Assembly: GCA_946886805.1 (NCBI GenBank)
Contig: CAMPJM010000115.1
Coordinates: 1 to 9,851, forward strand
DNA length: 9,851 nucleotides
Source of the DNA: an uncultured Flammeovirgaceae bacterium
GTDB lineage: Bacteria > Bacteroidota > Bacteroidia > Cytophagales > Cyclobacteriaceae
Direction: 5' to 3'
In this document: piece by piece, positions 1 through 6,867 of the stretch
How positions within the stretch are numbered: the stretch's first letter is position 1
Layout: each line of letters begins with the position of its first letter
Position numbers and translations under genes: made by a program
The notes under the pieces: model-generated
What the model was told of the DNA's origin: nothing
Database searches by the model: none
Seen by the model: only the letters and a program-made list of their open reading frames with translations

Positions 1-615
1 GTTTTTGGCTGGCAATTAGAAGAAGCTGTTGAATATAATTTTGCTGAAATCGAGGATGCCGAAATTTTGAAAACCACCGGAGGTGAATCTGTAGAAGGTA
101 AGGTTCCTATTGAACTTGAGCTGACTTTTTTTAAAGGACAGTATGGAGAAGAAGCAATCCGCAGTTATATCGAGAACAGTATTAGAAAAATGCTAATTAC
201 TTACAACACGGTTGATGAACCTCATACCTTTATTGATCCTATGAAAGAAATGGACTATAGCTTGACGCAAACTAATGGACAATTTACAGCGACCGTCAAT
301 CTTTTAGGGATAACAAGGCATCCGGCACAATTATATGAATCATTTAGCTGTATTTTATTGTTCTTCTTCCTTTTTGCTTTATGGAATAAGTGGAAAGAAA
401 ATACCCCTGAAGGTCTGATTTTTGGAATATTTTTAATTGTGATCTTTGGCTTAAGATTTCTTTATGAATTCTTAAAAGAGAATCAGGTTGGATTTGAAGA
501 TAACCTTGCTCTTAATATGGGGCAATGGCTAAGTATACCACTGGTAATAGCGGGTATAATCATTACAGGTTATGTACTAACCAATAAAAGGGAGAAGATA
601 AGTGAGGATAAATAA
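1..615 (+). CDS. lgt: Prolipoprotein diacylglyceryl transferase, C-terminal part (5' end outside window)
   Basis: Lgt is an inner-membrane enzyme that moves diacylglycerol from phosphatidylglycerol onto the lipobox cysteine of prolipoproteins, the first step of lipoprotein maturation. The reading frame is open from base 1, so the N-terminal part with the main catalytic signature lies upstream. What is visible: a polar stretch of about 100 residues (bases 1-300), then RHPAQLYE (316-339), a hydrophobic segment, the conserved FGLRFLYEF block whose Arg (454-456) aligns, from memory, with the essential late arginine of E. coli Lgt, then NMGQWLSIP and a final hydrophobic helix before a short charged tail. 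The polar stretch is longer than in E. coli and fits the extended periplasmic loop of Bacteroidota Lgt. The stop is TAA at 613-615. A TTG at 67 is only an internal codon. It converges on yidD. Confidence 0.93.
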   Translation, partial: VFGWQLEEAVEYNFAEIEDAEILKTTGGESVEGKVPIELELTFFKGQYGEEAIRSYIENSIRKMLITYNTVDEPHTFIDPMKEMDYSLTQTNGQFTATVNLLGITRHPAQLYESFSCILLFFFLFALWNKWKENTPEGLIFGIFLIVIFGLRFLYEFLKENQVGFEDNLALNMGQWLSIPLVIAGIIITGYVLTNKREKISEDK

Positions 616-636
616 ATGTAATAGGTAAAGGAACAG

Positions 637-675
637 AAAGCCATAGTTTGCACGACAATCTATGGCTTTTGTTTG
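637..675 (+). terminator. Rho-independent-like terminator after lgt
   Basis: A perfect 10-bp inverted repeat lies 21 bases after the lgt stop: AAAGCCATAG (637-646) and CTATGGCTTT (660-669), with a 13-base loop, followed by a short T-rich stretch (TTGTTTG). It fits termination of lgt. The T tract is short, so strength is uncertain. It may also act on transcripts arriving from yidD on the other strand, about 145 bases away. Confidence 0.6.
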
Positions 676-813
676 CCTTAGTGGGTAATGTTCAGGCCGG
701 TTAGTTAAGGCATTCGAGCCAATAGCGATGAAGTTCAAAAATCATTTATTAGTCGACATTGCATTACTGTCCCCCCAATTACACTATAAAAGAGGTTTTA
801 AATTAGCCTCCAA

Positions 814-1032
814 TCAAGGGACAGGATCATAGCCACTTTTACCCCAGGGATGGCATTTGGAGATCCTTTTCAGTCCTAGCCAGAACCCTTTAAAAAAGCC
901 ATATTTTAAAACTGCCTCTTTGGTATATTGAGAGCATGTAGGAGAAAACCTACAAGAGGAAGGGAACAAAGGGCTAATACTATACTGATAAAATAGTATT
1001 GGCAGCACTAAAATCTTCCTGAGCCATTTCAT
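814..1032 (-). CDS. yidD: Membrane protein insertion efficiency factor YidD
   Basis: YidD is a small membrane-associated protein that helps the insertase YidC place proteins in the inner membrane. The 72-residue product has the family layout: a hydrophobic N-terminal amphipathic stretch ([19 protein letters not shown]), the cysteine signature [10 protein letters not shown] (27-36), a helix containing [19 protein letters not shown], and the end motif [14 protein letters not shown] (59-72). Length is at the short end of the family range because the tail stops right after the conserved motif. The start is an ATG at 1032 with no clear Shine-Dalgarno, as is usual in Bacteroidota. It faces lgt tail to tail instead of sitting in the rpmH-rnpA-yidC cluster where YidD is found in Proteobacteria. 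Confidence 0.95.
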   Translation of the reverse strand: MKWLRKILVLPILFYQYSISPLFPSSCRFSPTCSQYTKEAVLKYGFFKGFWLGLKRISKCHPWGKSGYDPVP

Positions 1033-1339
1033 AGAGTCAATTAATTTTTGTTTCTTCTAAATTATAAAATGAATTCTTAAAATGGTCTTGTAATTGCTGT
1101 TGATAAAAGGAATAATAGCCAAATCAGAGAATTTAGTTAAACGACTTTATACCATAAAGTATTTGAAAATATAATATTGCTATCTCAAAGTTAACCAATA
1201 ATAGCTTAAATAAATGCTTATTGTAAAGGAGAACGATAATGAGGGAAGAAAGACGCGGTTGTGTAATTTCTTAAAAACCTCTATAAAAAAACTTATCTTT
1301 GAAGACATTAGATTTATTGGCGAGGGGACCAGAGCTTGA
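1033..1339. other. Intergenic region between divergent yidD and the Omp85-like gene
   Basis: These 307 bases separate two divergent genes and are very AT-rich. I see no coding frame or long inverted repeat. It must hold the start signals for both neighbours. The only recognisable signal is a TAnnTTTG box at 1294-1301 facing right. On the minus strand, a weaker match TAATTTAG lies upstream of yidD. Confidence 0.6.
1294..1301 (+). promoter_or_regulatory. Bacteroidota-type -7 promoter box (TATCTTTG)
   Basis: TATCTTTG matches the Bacteroidota -7 consensus TAnnTTTG exactly and lies 38 bases before the ATG of the Omp85-like gene, a sensible leader length. No TTG box sits at the usual spacing upstream (the nearest, 1259-1261, is about 32 bases away), so this rests on the -7 box alone. 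Confidence 0.35.
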
Positions 1340-2800
1340 ATGATTAAAATTTTTCTTATAACAGCATTTATTTCTATAATAAATTGTGTGGGTTTTAATG
1401 CTTTTTCTATTCAGATCGGCAAAACTCCCATTGATTCTGCTTTTGCCTTGACTAAGGCTGATTCTTCTGAAAATAGATATGTAAGGATAGATAAGATCTT
1501 TATAATAGGGAATAAACAGACCAAACCCTCAATCATCTTGCGTGAATTGGACGTTTCTGAAGGGGATATTTTTTTTCTCCCCGACCTTAGAGTCGTTCTC
1601 GACACCGATAAAAATAAGTTAATAAATACAAGGTTATTTAACTCGGTTAATATTCACATTCTTGAAGTAGATGAATTTCTGGTAGATGTGATTATTGAGG
1701 TCAAAGAAAGATGGTATACCTTTCCTATCCCTATTTTTTCATTAGCTGATAGAAATTTTAATGACTGGATCCAAAATCATGATGCCAAACTCAACCGCGT
1801 AAATTATGGACTAAGGTTCTACCAATATAACTTCAGAGGTAGAAATGAGCGATTAAAAGCCATTGCCCAGTTCGGCTTTACCAAAAAATTCGAACTTTCA
1901 TATACCATTCCGTATATAAACCAGGCTCAAAAAAATGGCATAACTATCTATGGTGGCTATGCAGAAAACAAAAGCATTCCCTACAAAACTGAGGAACATA
2001 AGCTTGTTTTTGTAGAGTCAGAAGAAGTTATAAAAGAAACTGTCACGGCTGGGTTTACCTTCTCCAGGCGATCAAGCTTTTACAATAACCATTACCTTAC
2101 TTTGAGCTTCAATGCAACTGCTATTTCGGATACTGTAGTGGACCTTAATAGAAATTACCTGTTGGATGGCAGAACAAACCAAAAATATTTTAAGCTTGAA
2201 TACACTTTTACCCGCGATTTAAGAGACATCCAGGCTTATCCGCTAAATGGCTACCTATTTACTTTTGAGGCCTCCAAGTTGGGATTAGGATTTTTTAACG
2301 ATATAGACCAAACGGAAATCAAGGCTAATTTCAATGAATATATAAATCTGGGAAAATCCTATTATCTATCTTCAAGCCTCACTGCTCAAACTTCATTTCC
2401 CAAAAAACAACCTTATAATAATTTCCAGGGACTGGGCTATGGAAGGGATATGTTAAGAGGCTATGAATTATATGTAATAGAAGGGCAGCACTATCTGATC
2501 AATAAAATATCCCTTAAAAGAAAACTTTTGGGTGGCGATATTAACATTGGCAGTATTCTGCCTATAGAACAGTTTAAGACAATTCCTTTGGATATTTATC
2601 TTAAAATCTTTTTTGATTCCGGACTTGTTAGAAATGACAATTATTATCCTGAAAACACCTTGTTCACAGATGAATATATTTATGGTGGTGGAGTTGGTTT
2701 CGATATTGTTACTTTTTATGATACTGTTTTAAGGTTGGAGTATTCCATTAATAAGGAAAAAGAAAGCGGCTTCTTCTTTCATTTCCGATCTGACATTTAA
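1340..2800 (+). CDS. Omp85/BamA-TamA family outer membrane protein with a single POTRA domain
   Basis: Omp85 proteins are 16-stranded outer-membrane barrels that insert or export proteins. This 486-residue product begins with a hydrophobic signal-like stretch (residues 1-23). It then has one POTRA-like domain (about 47-123: VRIDKIFIIGNKQTKPSIILREL, LINTRLFNSVNIHI, VDVIIEVKERW), and from about 150 an alternating aromatic pattern typical of barrel strands. The Omp85 loop-6 hallmark LRGY lies at 372-375, and the end reads GFFFHFRSDI. Full BamA has five POTRA domains and about 800 residues, so this is a short Omp85 of the kind common as extra copies in Bacteroidota, not the essential BamA. Its substrate is unknown. 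The ATG at 1340 has a TAnnTTTG box 38 bases upstream. Downstream genes run in the same direction and also encode predicted barrels. Confidence 0.85.
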   Translation: MIKIFLITAFISIINCVGFNAFSIQIGKTPIDSAFALTKADSSENRYVRIDKIFIIGNKQTKPSIILRELDVSEGDIFFLPDLRVVLDTDKNKLINTRLFNSVNIHILEVDEFLVDVIIEVKERWYTFPIPIFSLADRNFNDWIQNHDAKLNRVNYGLRFYQYNFRGRNERLKAIAQFGFTKKFELSYTIPYINQAQKNGITIYGGYAENKSIPYKTEEHKLVFVESEEVIKETVTAGFTFSRRSSFYNNHYLTLSFNATAISDTVVDLNRNYLLDGRTNQKYFKLEYTFTRDLRDIQAYPLNGYLFTFEASKLGLGFFNDIDQTEIKANFNEYINLGKSYYLSSSLTAQTSFPKKQPYNNFQGLGYGRDMLRGYELYVIEGQHYLINKISLKRKLLGGDINIGSILPIEQFKTIPLDIYLKIFFDSGLVRNDNYYPENTLFTDEYIYGGGVGFDIVTFYDTVLRLEYSINKEKESGFFFHFRSDI

Positions 2801-2855
2801 CTATCTCAGATAGCTGAAACTCAGGGCGCGCCTTTTGACGCTTTGTCCCATCAAA

Positions 2856-2881
2856 CCCAAAAAACTCCTTTATTATTTGGG
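2856..2881 (+). terminator. Possible weak hairpin between the Omp85-like and PorV-like genes
   Basis: CCCAAA (2856-2861) and TTTGGG (2876-2881) can pair across a 14-base loop and are followed by an AT-rich stretch (ATTATTTTTA). The stem is only 6 bp, so this may be chance. If real, it would separate transcription of the two genes. Confidence 0.22.
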
Positions 2882-2910
2882 ATTATTTTTAGAATTCCCT
2901 TTATTTATAC

Positions 2911-3741
2911 ATGGGATTATTTAAACCAGCAATAACCATAATCCTAACCCTTGTTTTTATTCAAAATGCCACTGCCCAACTCGGATTTACCGCACTTGGA
3001 TCACGTGCGCAGGCTATGGGAAATGCAAGTGTTGCTTTGGAGGATAATTTTTCACCTTTTAATAATATAGGTGCAACTTCTGCTATCGAACATTTTACAG
3101 CAATTGCATCCTTCGAAAACAGGTTTGCTTTTGCTCCTTTCCAACATTTTGGTGCTGGGGTTATTTATCCGGCAAAGTTTGGTGTACTTTCTTTTACGGC
3201 ACAAAAAGTAGGTGCGGATCTTTATAATGAACAAAATTACGGAGTAGGCTTTAGTAACAAAATTGGCATGATAAGTTTGGGTATCCAAATAAACTATACC
3301 CAGTTCTTCATTCAAGACACTGGTTCAAAAGGCGTTCCGAGCATTGCTTTTGGTGGCGTGGCAGAAATTTTACCTTCCCTTTCATTTGGGGCTCATGTTT
3401 ATAACATTACACAATCAAAATTATCCAAAGAAAATGAGCTGTACCTGCCCGTCATTCTCAAATCAGGAATAAGCTATAAAGCAATTGAAGTCCTTACCTT
3501 TTGCCTTGAGGCAGAGAAGGATCTCGATAAAGAAGTACGGATTAAAGGAGGTCTGGAGTATCAGTTTTTAAAAAAATTCAGTTTAAGATCGGGAATTTCC
3601 TCCGCCCCGTTTCAACATCATTTTGGTTTAGGCTTTACTCCTTTCAACTTTTCACTGGACTATGCGCTAACAACCCATTCTGAATTAGGAATGATTCATC
3701 AAATGTCCATCGCCTATGTATTAAAAAACAACGAAAACTGA
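2911..3741 (+). CDS. PorV/PorQ-like outer membrane barrel protein, function unknown
   Basis: The 276-residue product has a clear signal peptide (hydrophobic 8-18, likely cleavage after ATA at 20-22) and the N-terminal block GSRAQAMGNASVALEDNFSP (30-49). That block resembles the GaRAmGMGnA-tav-D-sa motif of the PorV/PorQ branch of FadL-like barrels. The rest is made of short alternating polar and hydrophobic strands ending in Gly- and aromatic-rich turns, as in a 14-strand barrel. PorV and PorQ belong to the type IX secretion attachment complex, but this protein is shorter than PorV and I would not assign it that role. It may instead be a partner of the helix-hairpin-helix barrel protein that follows on the same strand 341 bases later. 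The start is an ATG at 2911, 110 bases after the Omp85-like gene. Confidence 0.7.
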   Translation: MGLFKPAITIILTLVFIQNATAQLGFTALGSRAQAMGNASVALEDNFSPFNNIGATSAIEHFTAIASFENRFAFAPFQHFGAGVIYPAKFGVLSFTAQKVGADLYNEQNYGVGFSNKIGMISLGIQINYTQFFIQDTGSKGVPSIAFGGVAEILPSLSFGAHVYNITQSKLSKENELYLPVILKSGISYKAIEVLTFCLEAEKDLDKEVRIKGGLEYQFLKKFSLRSGISSAPFQHHFGLGFTPFNFSLDYALTTHSELGMIHQMSIAYVLKNNEN

Positions 3742-3938
3742 TATTTGAAGATGTTTTATAATAAATGAATGTAAACGGAATGATTATTCTCTTCAAAACT
3801 ATGGCTTGAGGGTGAATGACGGGGTAAAGTTCCTTTTAGGTAAATGATTGATCTTTTTTAGGACCGGCCTTATTCATTTTAGGTATTTTACTCACCAAAT
3901 TGGATCAGAAATAAAAGCTGTTTGAGCAGAGGGAGTTT

Positions 3939-3957
3939 CCCCGCATCAAGTGCGGGG
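3939..3957. repeat. REP-like palindrome (CCCCGCA-TCAAG-TGCGGGG)
   Basis: A perfect 7-bp GC stem, CCCCGCA and TGCGGGG, closes a 5-base TCAAG loop. It sits in AT-rich DNA and is nested in the 8-bp inverted pair CAAATTGG/CCAATTTG (3896-3903 and 3972-3979). No T run follows on the plus strand, so it is a poor terminator. Similar GC palindromes around a TCAAG/CTTGA core are familiar from memory as dispersed repeats in several bacterial groups. Only one copy is in this window. Confidence 0.6.
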
Positions 3958-4027
3958 CAGGCATTTTATTCCCAATTTGAGGGGGAAAAATAGCGTTAAA
4001 AAATGAATATAGCCTTGATTTTTTTGC

Positions 4028-4063
4028 CCCGAGGTTTCTCTCGGGAACACGTCCGGCGAGGAC
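4028..4063. repeat. Tandem double hairpin in the leader of the helix-hairpin-helix gene
   Basis: Two short hairpins lie back to back: CCCGAG (4028-4033) with CTCGGG (4040-4045) around a GTTTCT loop, and GTCC (4051-4054) with GGAC (4060-4063) around a GGCGA loop. A run of seven T precedes them. The second ends 19 bases before the ATG at 4083, so the element is in, or next to, that gene's mRNA leader. It may be a dispersed repeat or a structured leader; one window cannot tell which. Confidence 0.5.
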
Positions 4064-4082
4064 AAAGACGATTAAAATTTAC

Positions 4083-6215
4083 ATGCTTCGGATCATGCAA
4101 AAACGAACTATCAAGTATCTATCACATAAAACCAACATTATTTTGCTTTCGGTACTTTGCATTCTTCCGGTCACAGAAAGCAAAAGCCAATCTTTAATTA
4201 AAGATCAGAAGCTGGAGCAAATCATCGAAGCCATCTTTCCCATCCAGGAAGAAGAACTTAACTATGATGAACTATATGAAAACCTATACCAATTCTATTT
4301 GGAACCAATTGATCTGAATGCAACTTCAAAAGAGGAACTATACAATACCTACCTCCTTTCCCCTTTTCAAATAGATAATTTGTTCCAGCATATACAAAGC
4401 TTTGGCCCCCTAATTTCAATATATGAAATTCAATCTATTCCCGGCTTTGATATACCTACCATCCATAAAATTTTGCCCTTCGTAACCGTTAAAGAGAAAT
4501 ATTTCAAAAAAGGACAATCAACGCTTTATAAAAACATTATAAACGAAAGTAAAAACACTTTACTCATAAGATACGAAAGGACACTGGAACAAAAAAAAGG
4601 ATATACCGAGGCCATTCTAAAATCAGATAGCACCCTTACTTCGAGATACAAAGGCTCCGAAGACAAACTTTACATGCGACTTTCTTTGAATCCTTCGAGA
4701 AAACTAAGCATTGGATTGACAGCAGAAAAAGATGCTGGCGAAGAACTGATCTGGGATTCCTCCACTAAAAGGTATGGTGCTGATTTTATTTCAATGCACC
4801 TAAAGGTAAAAGATATCGGAAAGCTAAAGCAATTGATAGTAGGGGATTACCAACTTCAATTTGGCCAAGGTCTTGTATTAGGGGCAGGCTTTGCTCCCGG
4901 TAAAGGTGCTGAAACCATAACCACTATCAGACGTGCCAATATTGGTGCAAGGCCTTACACCTCAGTTATTGAAGGTGCATATTTCAGGGGAGCTACGGCA
5001 ACAATTGAGTTAGGAAAAATCTCCTTGACGAATGCTTTTTCATTTACAAAAAGAGATGCAATCAATAAAATCAACAATGATTCTCTTTTTGATAGTAATC
5101 ATTATATAACTGCGCTACAAGTTACGGGTTTTCACAGAACTCCAACGGAAATAGCAGCGAAAGCAGCTATAAAAGAACATGTTATAAGTTCCAATGTGAA
5201 TTACCGCTCTTTAAATAATAAGCTGCTTATAGGGCTGACAGGAGTGTATACAAAATTGGAAGTTCCGAGAATACCTGACGAAAGAATTTATAACCAATTC
5301 GAGTTTAGAGGGAAGGATAATTACACCGTGGGAAGCTACTACAGCTATAATTGGCAAAATATTAACTTCTTTGGAGAAGCAGCAATTTCCAAAAGTGGTG
5401 GAATAGGAGTAGTTAGCGGTGCCATGATCAACCTTTCCCAAAATTGGGAAATGTCGCTACTGCTGCGAAAGTTTGATAAGGATTTTCATACCTTTTACGG
5501 GTTTTCCTTTGGTGAGAATTCAAGGAATATAAATGAGAAAGGGATTTATCTGGGACTCAAGTATACATATTCCCGAAAATTACAAGTCACCGCTTACTTT
5601 GACCAATTTTTTTTCCCTTGGCTCAAATACCGGGTAAATGCACCTTCTCATGGTACAGAGGTATTAGGAAGATTAAATTACAAGCCTAACAAAAAGATTT
5701 CCTTCTATGGACAATACAGAAGAGAATCCAAAGATATCAATTCTGATATGGATGCCAATATTCGCAATGTTGTTACGGGTATTAAGCAGAATTATCTGGT
5801 AAATATGGATTTCACAGCTTCTGATAATGTAAGTATTAGATCAAGAGTACAGTTTAGCAACTACCAAAAGGGTGAAGAATACACAACGGGATTTGTTCTT
5901 GTACAAGATGTAAATTTTAGTTTTTGGAAATTAAGAGCCAGCACAAGAATAGCAATATTTGACACTGAAGATTATGACAACAGACAATATGTTTATGAAC
6001 GGGATGTCTTGTATGCTTTTTCTATTCCTGCTTATTACGGGAGAGGGATCAGGAATTACGTACTTCTTCAGTACAATGTCATGAAAAACCTAAGCCTTTG
6101 GATCAGATATGCAAGAACTCAATATAAAGATAAAGAAAAGATAAGTTCGGGTTTGGAAGAAATCGACGGGGATAAAAAAACGGATATAAAAGTTCAGCTT
6201 CGCTATAAGTTTTAA
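4083..6215 (+). CDS. Helix-hairpin-helix domain protein with long C-terminal outer-membrane barrel-like region
   Basis: The 710-residue product starts with a signal-like stretch (hydrophobic core 18-30, NIILLSVLCILPV). A helical domain follows at about 68-135: first a PIDLNATSKEEL block, then FGPLISIYEIQSIPGF and IHKILPFV. Together these match the ComEA-type helix-hairpin-helix fold (NLNtAs-eeL ... G-f-s-yeL-sVpGi). From about 155 to the end it is rich in Tyr, Phe and Gly with alternating strands and ends KVQLRYKF, a typical barrel C-terminus with a final Phe. Helix-hairpin-helix domains commonly bind DNA, but here the domain is predicted to be periplasmic. Bacteroidota have many such proteins of unknown role. 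The ATG at 4083 is used; an ATG at 4095 is also possible. The gene follows the PorV-like barrel on the same strand, and no promoter is clear. Confidence 0.78.
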   Translation: MLRIMQKRTIKYLSHKTNIILLSVLCILPVTESKSQSLIKDQKLEQIIEAIFPIQEEELNYDELYENLYQFYLEPIDLNATSKEELYNTYLLSPFQIDNLFQHIQSFGPLISIYEIQSIPGFDIPTIHKILPFVTVKEKYFKKGQSTLYKNIINESKNTLLIRYERTLEQKKGYTEAILKSDSTLTSRYKGSEDKLYMRLSLNPSRKLSIGLTAEKDAGEELIWDSSTKRYGADFISMHLKVKDIGKLKQLIVGDYQLQFGQGLVLGAGFAPGKGAETITTIRRANIGARPYTSVIEGAYFRGATATIELGKISLTNAFSFTKRDAINKINNDSLFDSNHYITALQVTGFHRTPTEIAAKAAIKEHVISSNVNYRSLNNKLLIGLTGVYTKLEVPRIPDERIYNQFEFRGKDNYTVGSYYSYNWQNINFFGEAAISKSGGIGVVSGAMINLSQNWEMSLLLRKFDKDFHTFYGFSFGENSRNINEKGIYLGLKYTYSRKLQVTAYFDQFFFPWLKYRVNAPSHGTEVLGRLNYKPNKKISFYGQYRRESKDINSDMDANIRNVVTGIKQNYLVNMDFTASDNVSIRSRVQFSNYQKGEEYTTGFVLVQDVNFSFWKLRASTRIAIFDTEDYDNRQYVYERDVLYAFSIPAYYGRGIRNYVLLQYNVMKNLSLWIRYARTQYKDKEKISSGLEEIDGDKKTDIKVQLRYKF

Positions 6216-6238
6216 AAGCTATCGCAATTCAACTTTCC

Positions 6239-6278
6239 AGAAAGGTATCATAGTTGGCAATTTGCTGATATATTGAAG
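6239..6278 (+). repeat. Direct repeat copy A (40 bp) at the left edge of the toxin-antitoxin island
   Basis: This stretch matches 7216-7255 in the same orientation at 36 of 40 positions with no gaps. Shared blocks are AGAAAGGTATC, TTGGC, ATTTGC and TGATATATTGAAG. It starts 24 bases after the stop of the helix-hairpin-helix gene and ends 60 bases before the antitoxin start. Unlike copy B, it lacks the hairpin-bearing sequence on its left and the strong palindrome on its right, so it looks like a truncated copy. Confidence 0.8.
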
Positions 6279-6338
6279 TTATGCTGCATTCAAAACAACC
6301 TTTCTCGAGAAAATTTAGTATCTTGTAATAAAAAGAAT

Positions 6339-6578
6339 ATGGCATCGACCGAACAAATAAGGAATAATCTCATAGATAAACTGATTTCAATTAAGAATAA
6401 AGATTTACTTTCAGCAGTAGATCGACTGTTAGAAGTTTCTGTAAAGGAAGAGGATATTTACAAAGTTTCTGATGACCAAAGAAAGGTGTTACAGACTAGT
6501 GAGATGGATATCGTAAGTGGCAGACTGATTTCTGATGAGGACCTAAATAACGAAGAGGACGAATGGCTAAGAGAGTAG
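6339..6578 (+). CDS. Antitoxin of a RelE/ParE-type toxin-antitoxin pair
   Basis: The 79-residue acidic protein would bind and neutralise the toxin encoded just downstream and probably repress the shared promoter. It has the layout of small Bacteroidota antitoxins: an N-terminal helix pair (EQIRNNLIDKLISIKNKDLLSAVDRLLEV), a middle KVSDDQRKVLQTSEMDI segment, and an acidic tail GRLISDEDLNNEEDEWLRE that would wrap the toxin. The ATG at 6339 is preferred; an earlier in-frame ORF extension beginning with the TTG-like region near 6273 would add a cysteine- and asparagine-rich stretch that overlaps repeat A and does not fit the family. A TATCTTG box at 6319-6325, one base off TAnnTTTG, lies 14 bases before the start. 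The stop lies inside the toxin gene, giving a 16-bp overlap. Confidence 0.82.
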   Translation: MASTEQIRNNLIDKLISIKNKDLLSAVDRLLEVSVKEEDIYKVSDDQRKVLQTSEMDIVSGRLISDEDLNNEEDEWLRE

Positions 6579-6865
6579 TCTGGACCGAAACAGCAAGGAA
6601 TCAGAGGAGAGAAATATTAGAATACTGGATTAAGAGAAACGGAAATAAAAGATACAGTAGACGGATTTCCGCTACTTTTCGAAAAAGAATCAAATATCTG
6701 GCGGAATTTAACTATTTGGGTAAGCCTACAGATTTCAATGGTCATAGAGTTACTGCCGCTGGACATTTCAGTATCTTTTATAAAGTGCAGACTGACAGGA
6801 TAATAATAACAAGCATCTGGGATAATCGCCAGAATCCTGATGATTTACAAAAAGTGTTGGAATAA
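6563..6865 (+). CDS. RelE/ParE superfamily toxin
   Basis: The 100-residue, strongly basic protein fits the RelE/ParE fold: an opening strand (VVWTETA), two helices with many Arg and Lys (ARNQRREILEYWIKRNG; YSRRISATFRKRIKYLAEF), then strands with GHFSIFYKV (67-75) and IIITSIWDNRQNPDDL (80-95). The end block with WDNRQNP corresponds to the ffDtRqnP motif common in this superfamily. RelE members cut mRNA on the ribosome and ParE members poison gyrase. The sequence alone does not decide between them. The start ATG at 6563 lies within the last codons of the antitoxin gene, so the two are probably translationally coupled. The remains of a second toxin-like gene begin right after its stop. Confidence 0.88.
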   Translation: MAKRVVWTETARNQRREILEYWIKRNGNKRYSRRISATFRKRIKYLAEFNYLGKPTDFNGHRVTAAGHFSIFYKVQTDRIIITSIWDNRQNPDDLQKVLE

Positions 6866-6867
6866 AA

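Larger units (their letters stand above)
3742..4082. other. Intergenic region carrying palindromic elements
   Basis: These 341 bases hold no convincing gene. Just after the preceding stop, TTTGAAGA (3744-3751) and TCTTCAAA (3790-3797) form a widely spaced inverted repeat. The second half is more GC-rich than its surroundings because of two palindromic elements (3939-3957 and 4028-4063). A longer inverted pair, CAAATTGG (3896-3903) and CCAATTTG (3972-3979), brackets the first element. Confidence 0.7.

Noticed and set aside
1411..1605. Minus-strand open frame inside the Omp85-like gene (similar ones at 3052-3315 and 5211-5441)
   Set aside because: Each is antisense to a well-supported gene and has no recognisable motif.
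2803..2815. CTATCT-C-AGATAG palindrome after the Omp85-like stop
   Set aside because: A perfect 6-bp inverted repeat with a 1-base centre cannot form a useful hairpin and has no T run; probably chance or at most a weak protein-binding site.
2823..2832. GGCGCGCC 8-base palindrome
   Set aside because: It is self-complementary but has no loop, and a single 8-base palindrome in 10 kb is not evidence of function.
4003..4197. Plus-strand open frame of 64 codons starting before the helix-hairpin-helix gene
   Set aside because: It translates the double-hairpin element and then runs out of frame over the signal peptide of the 710-residue protein; the composition is not protein-like.
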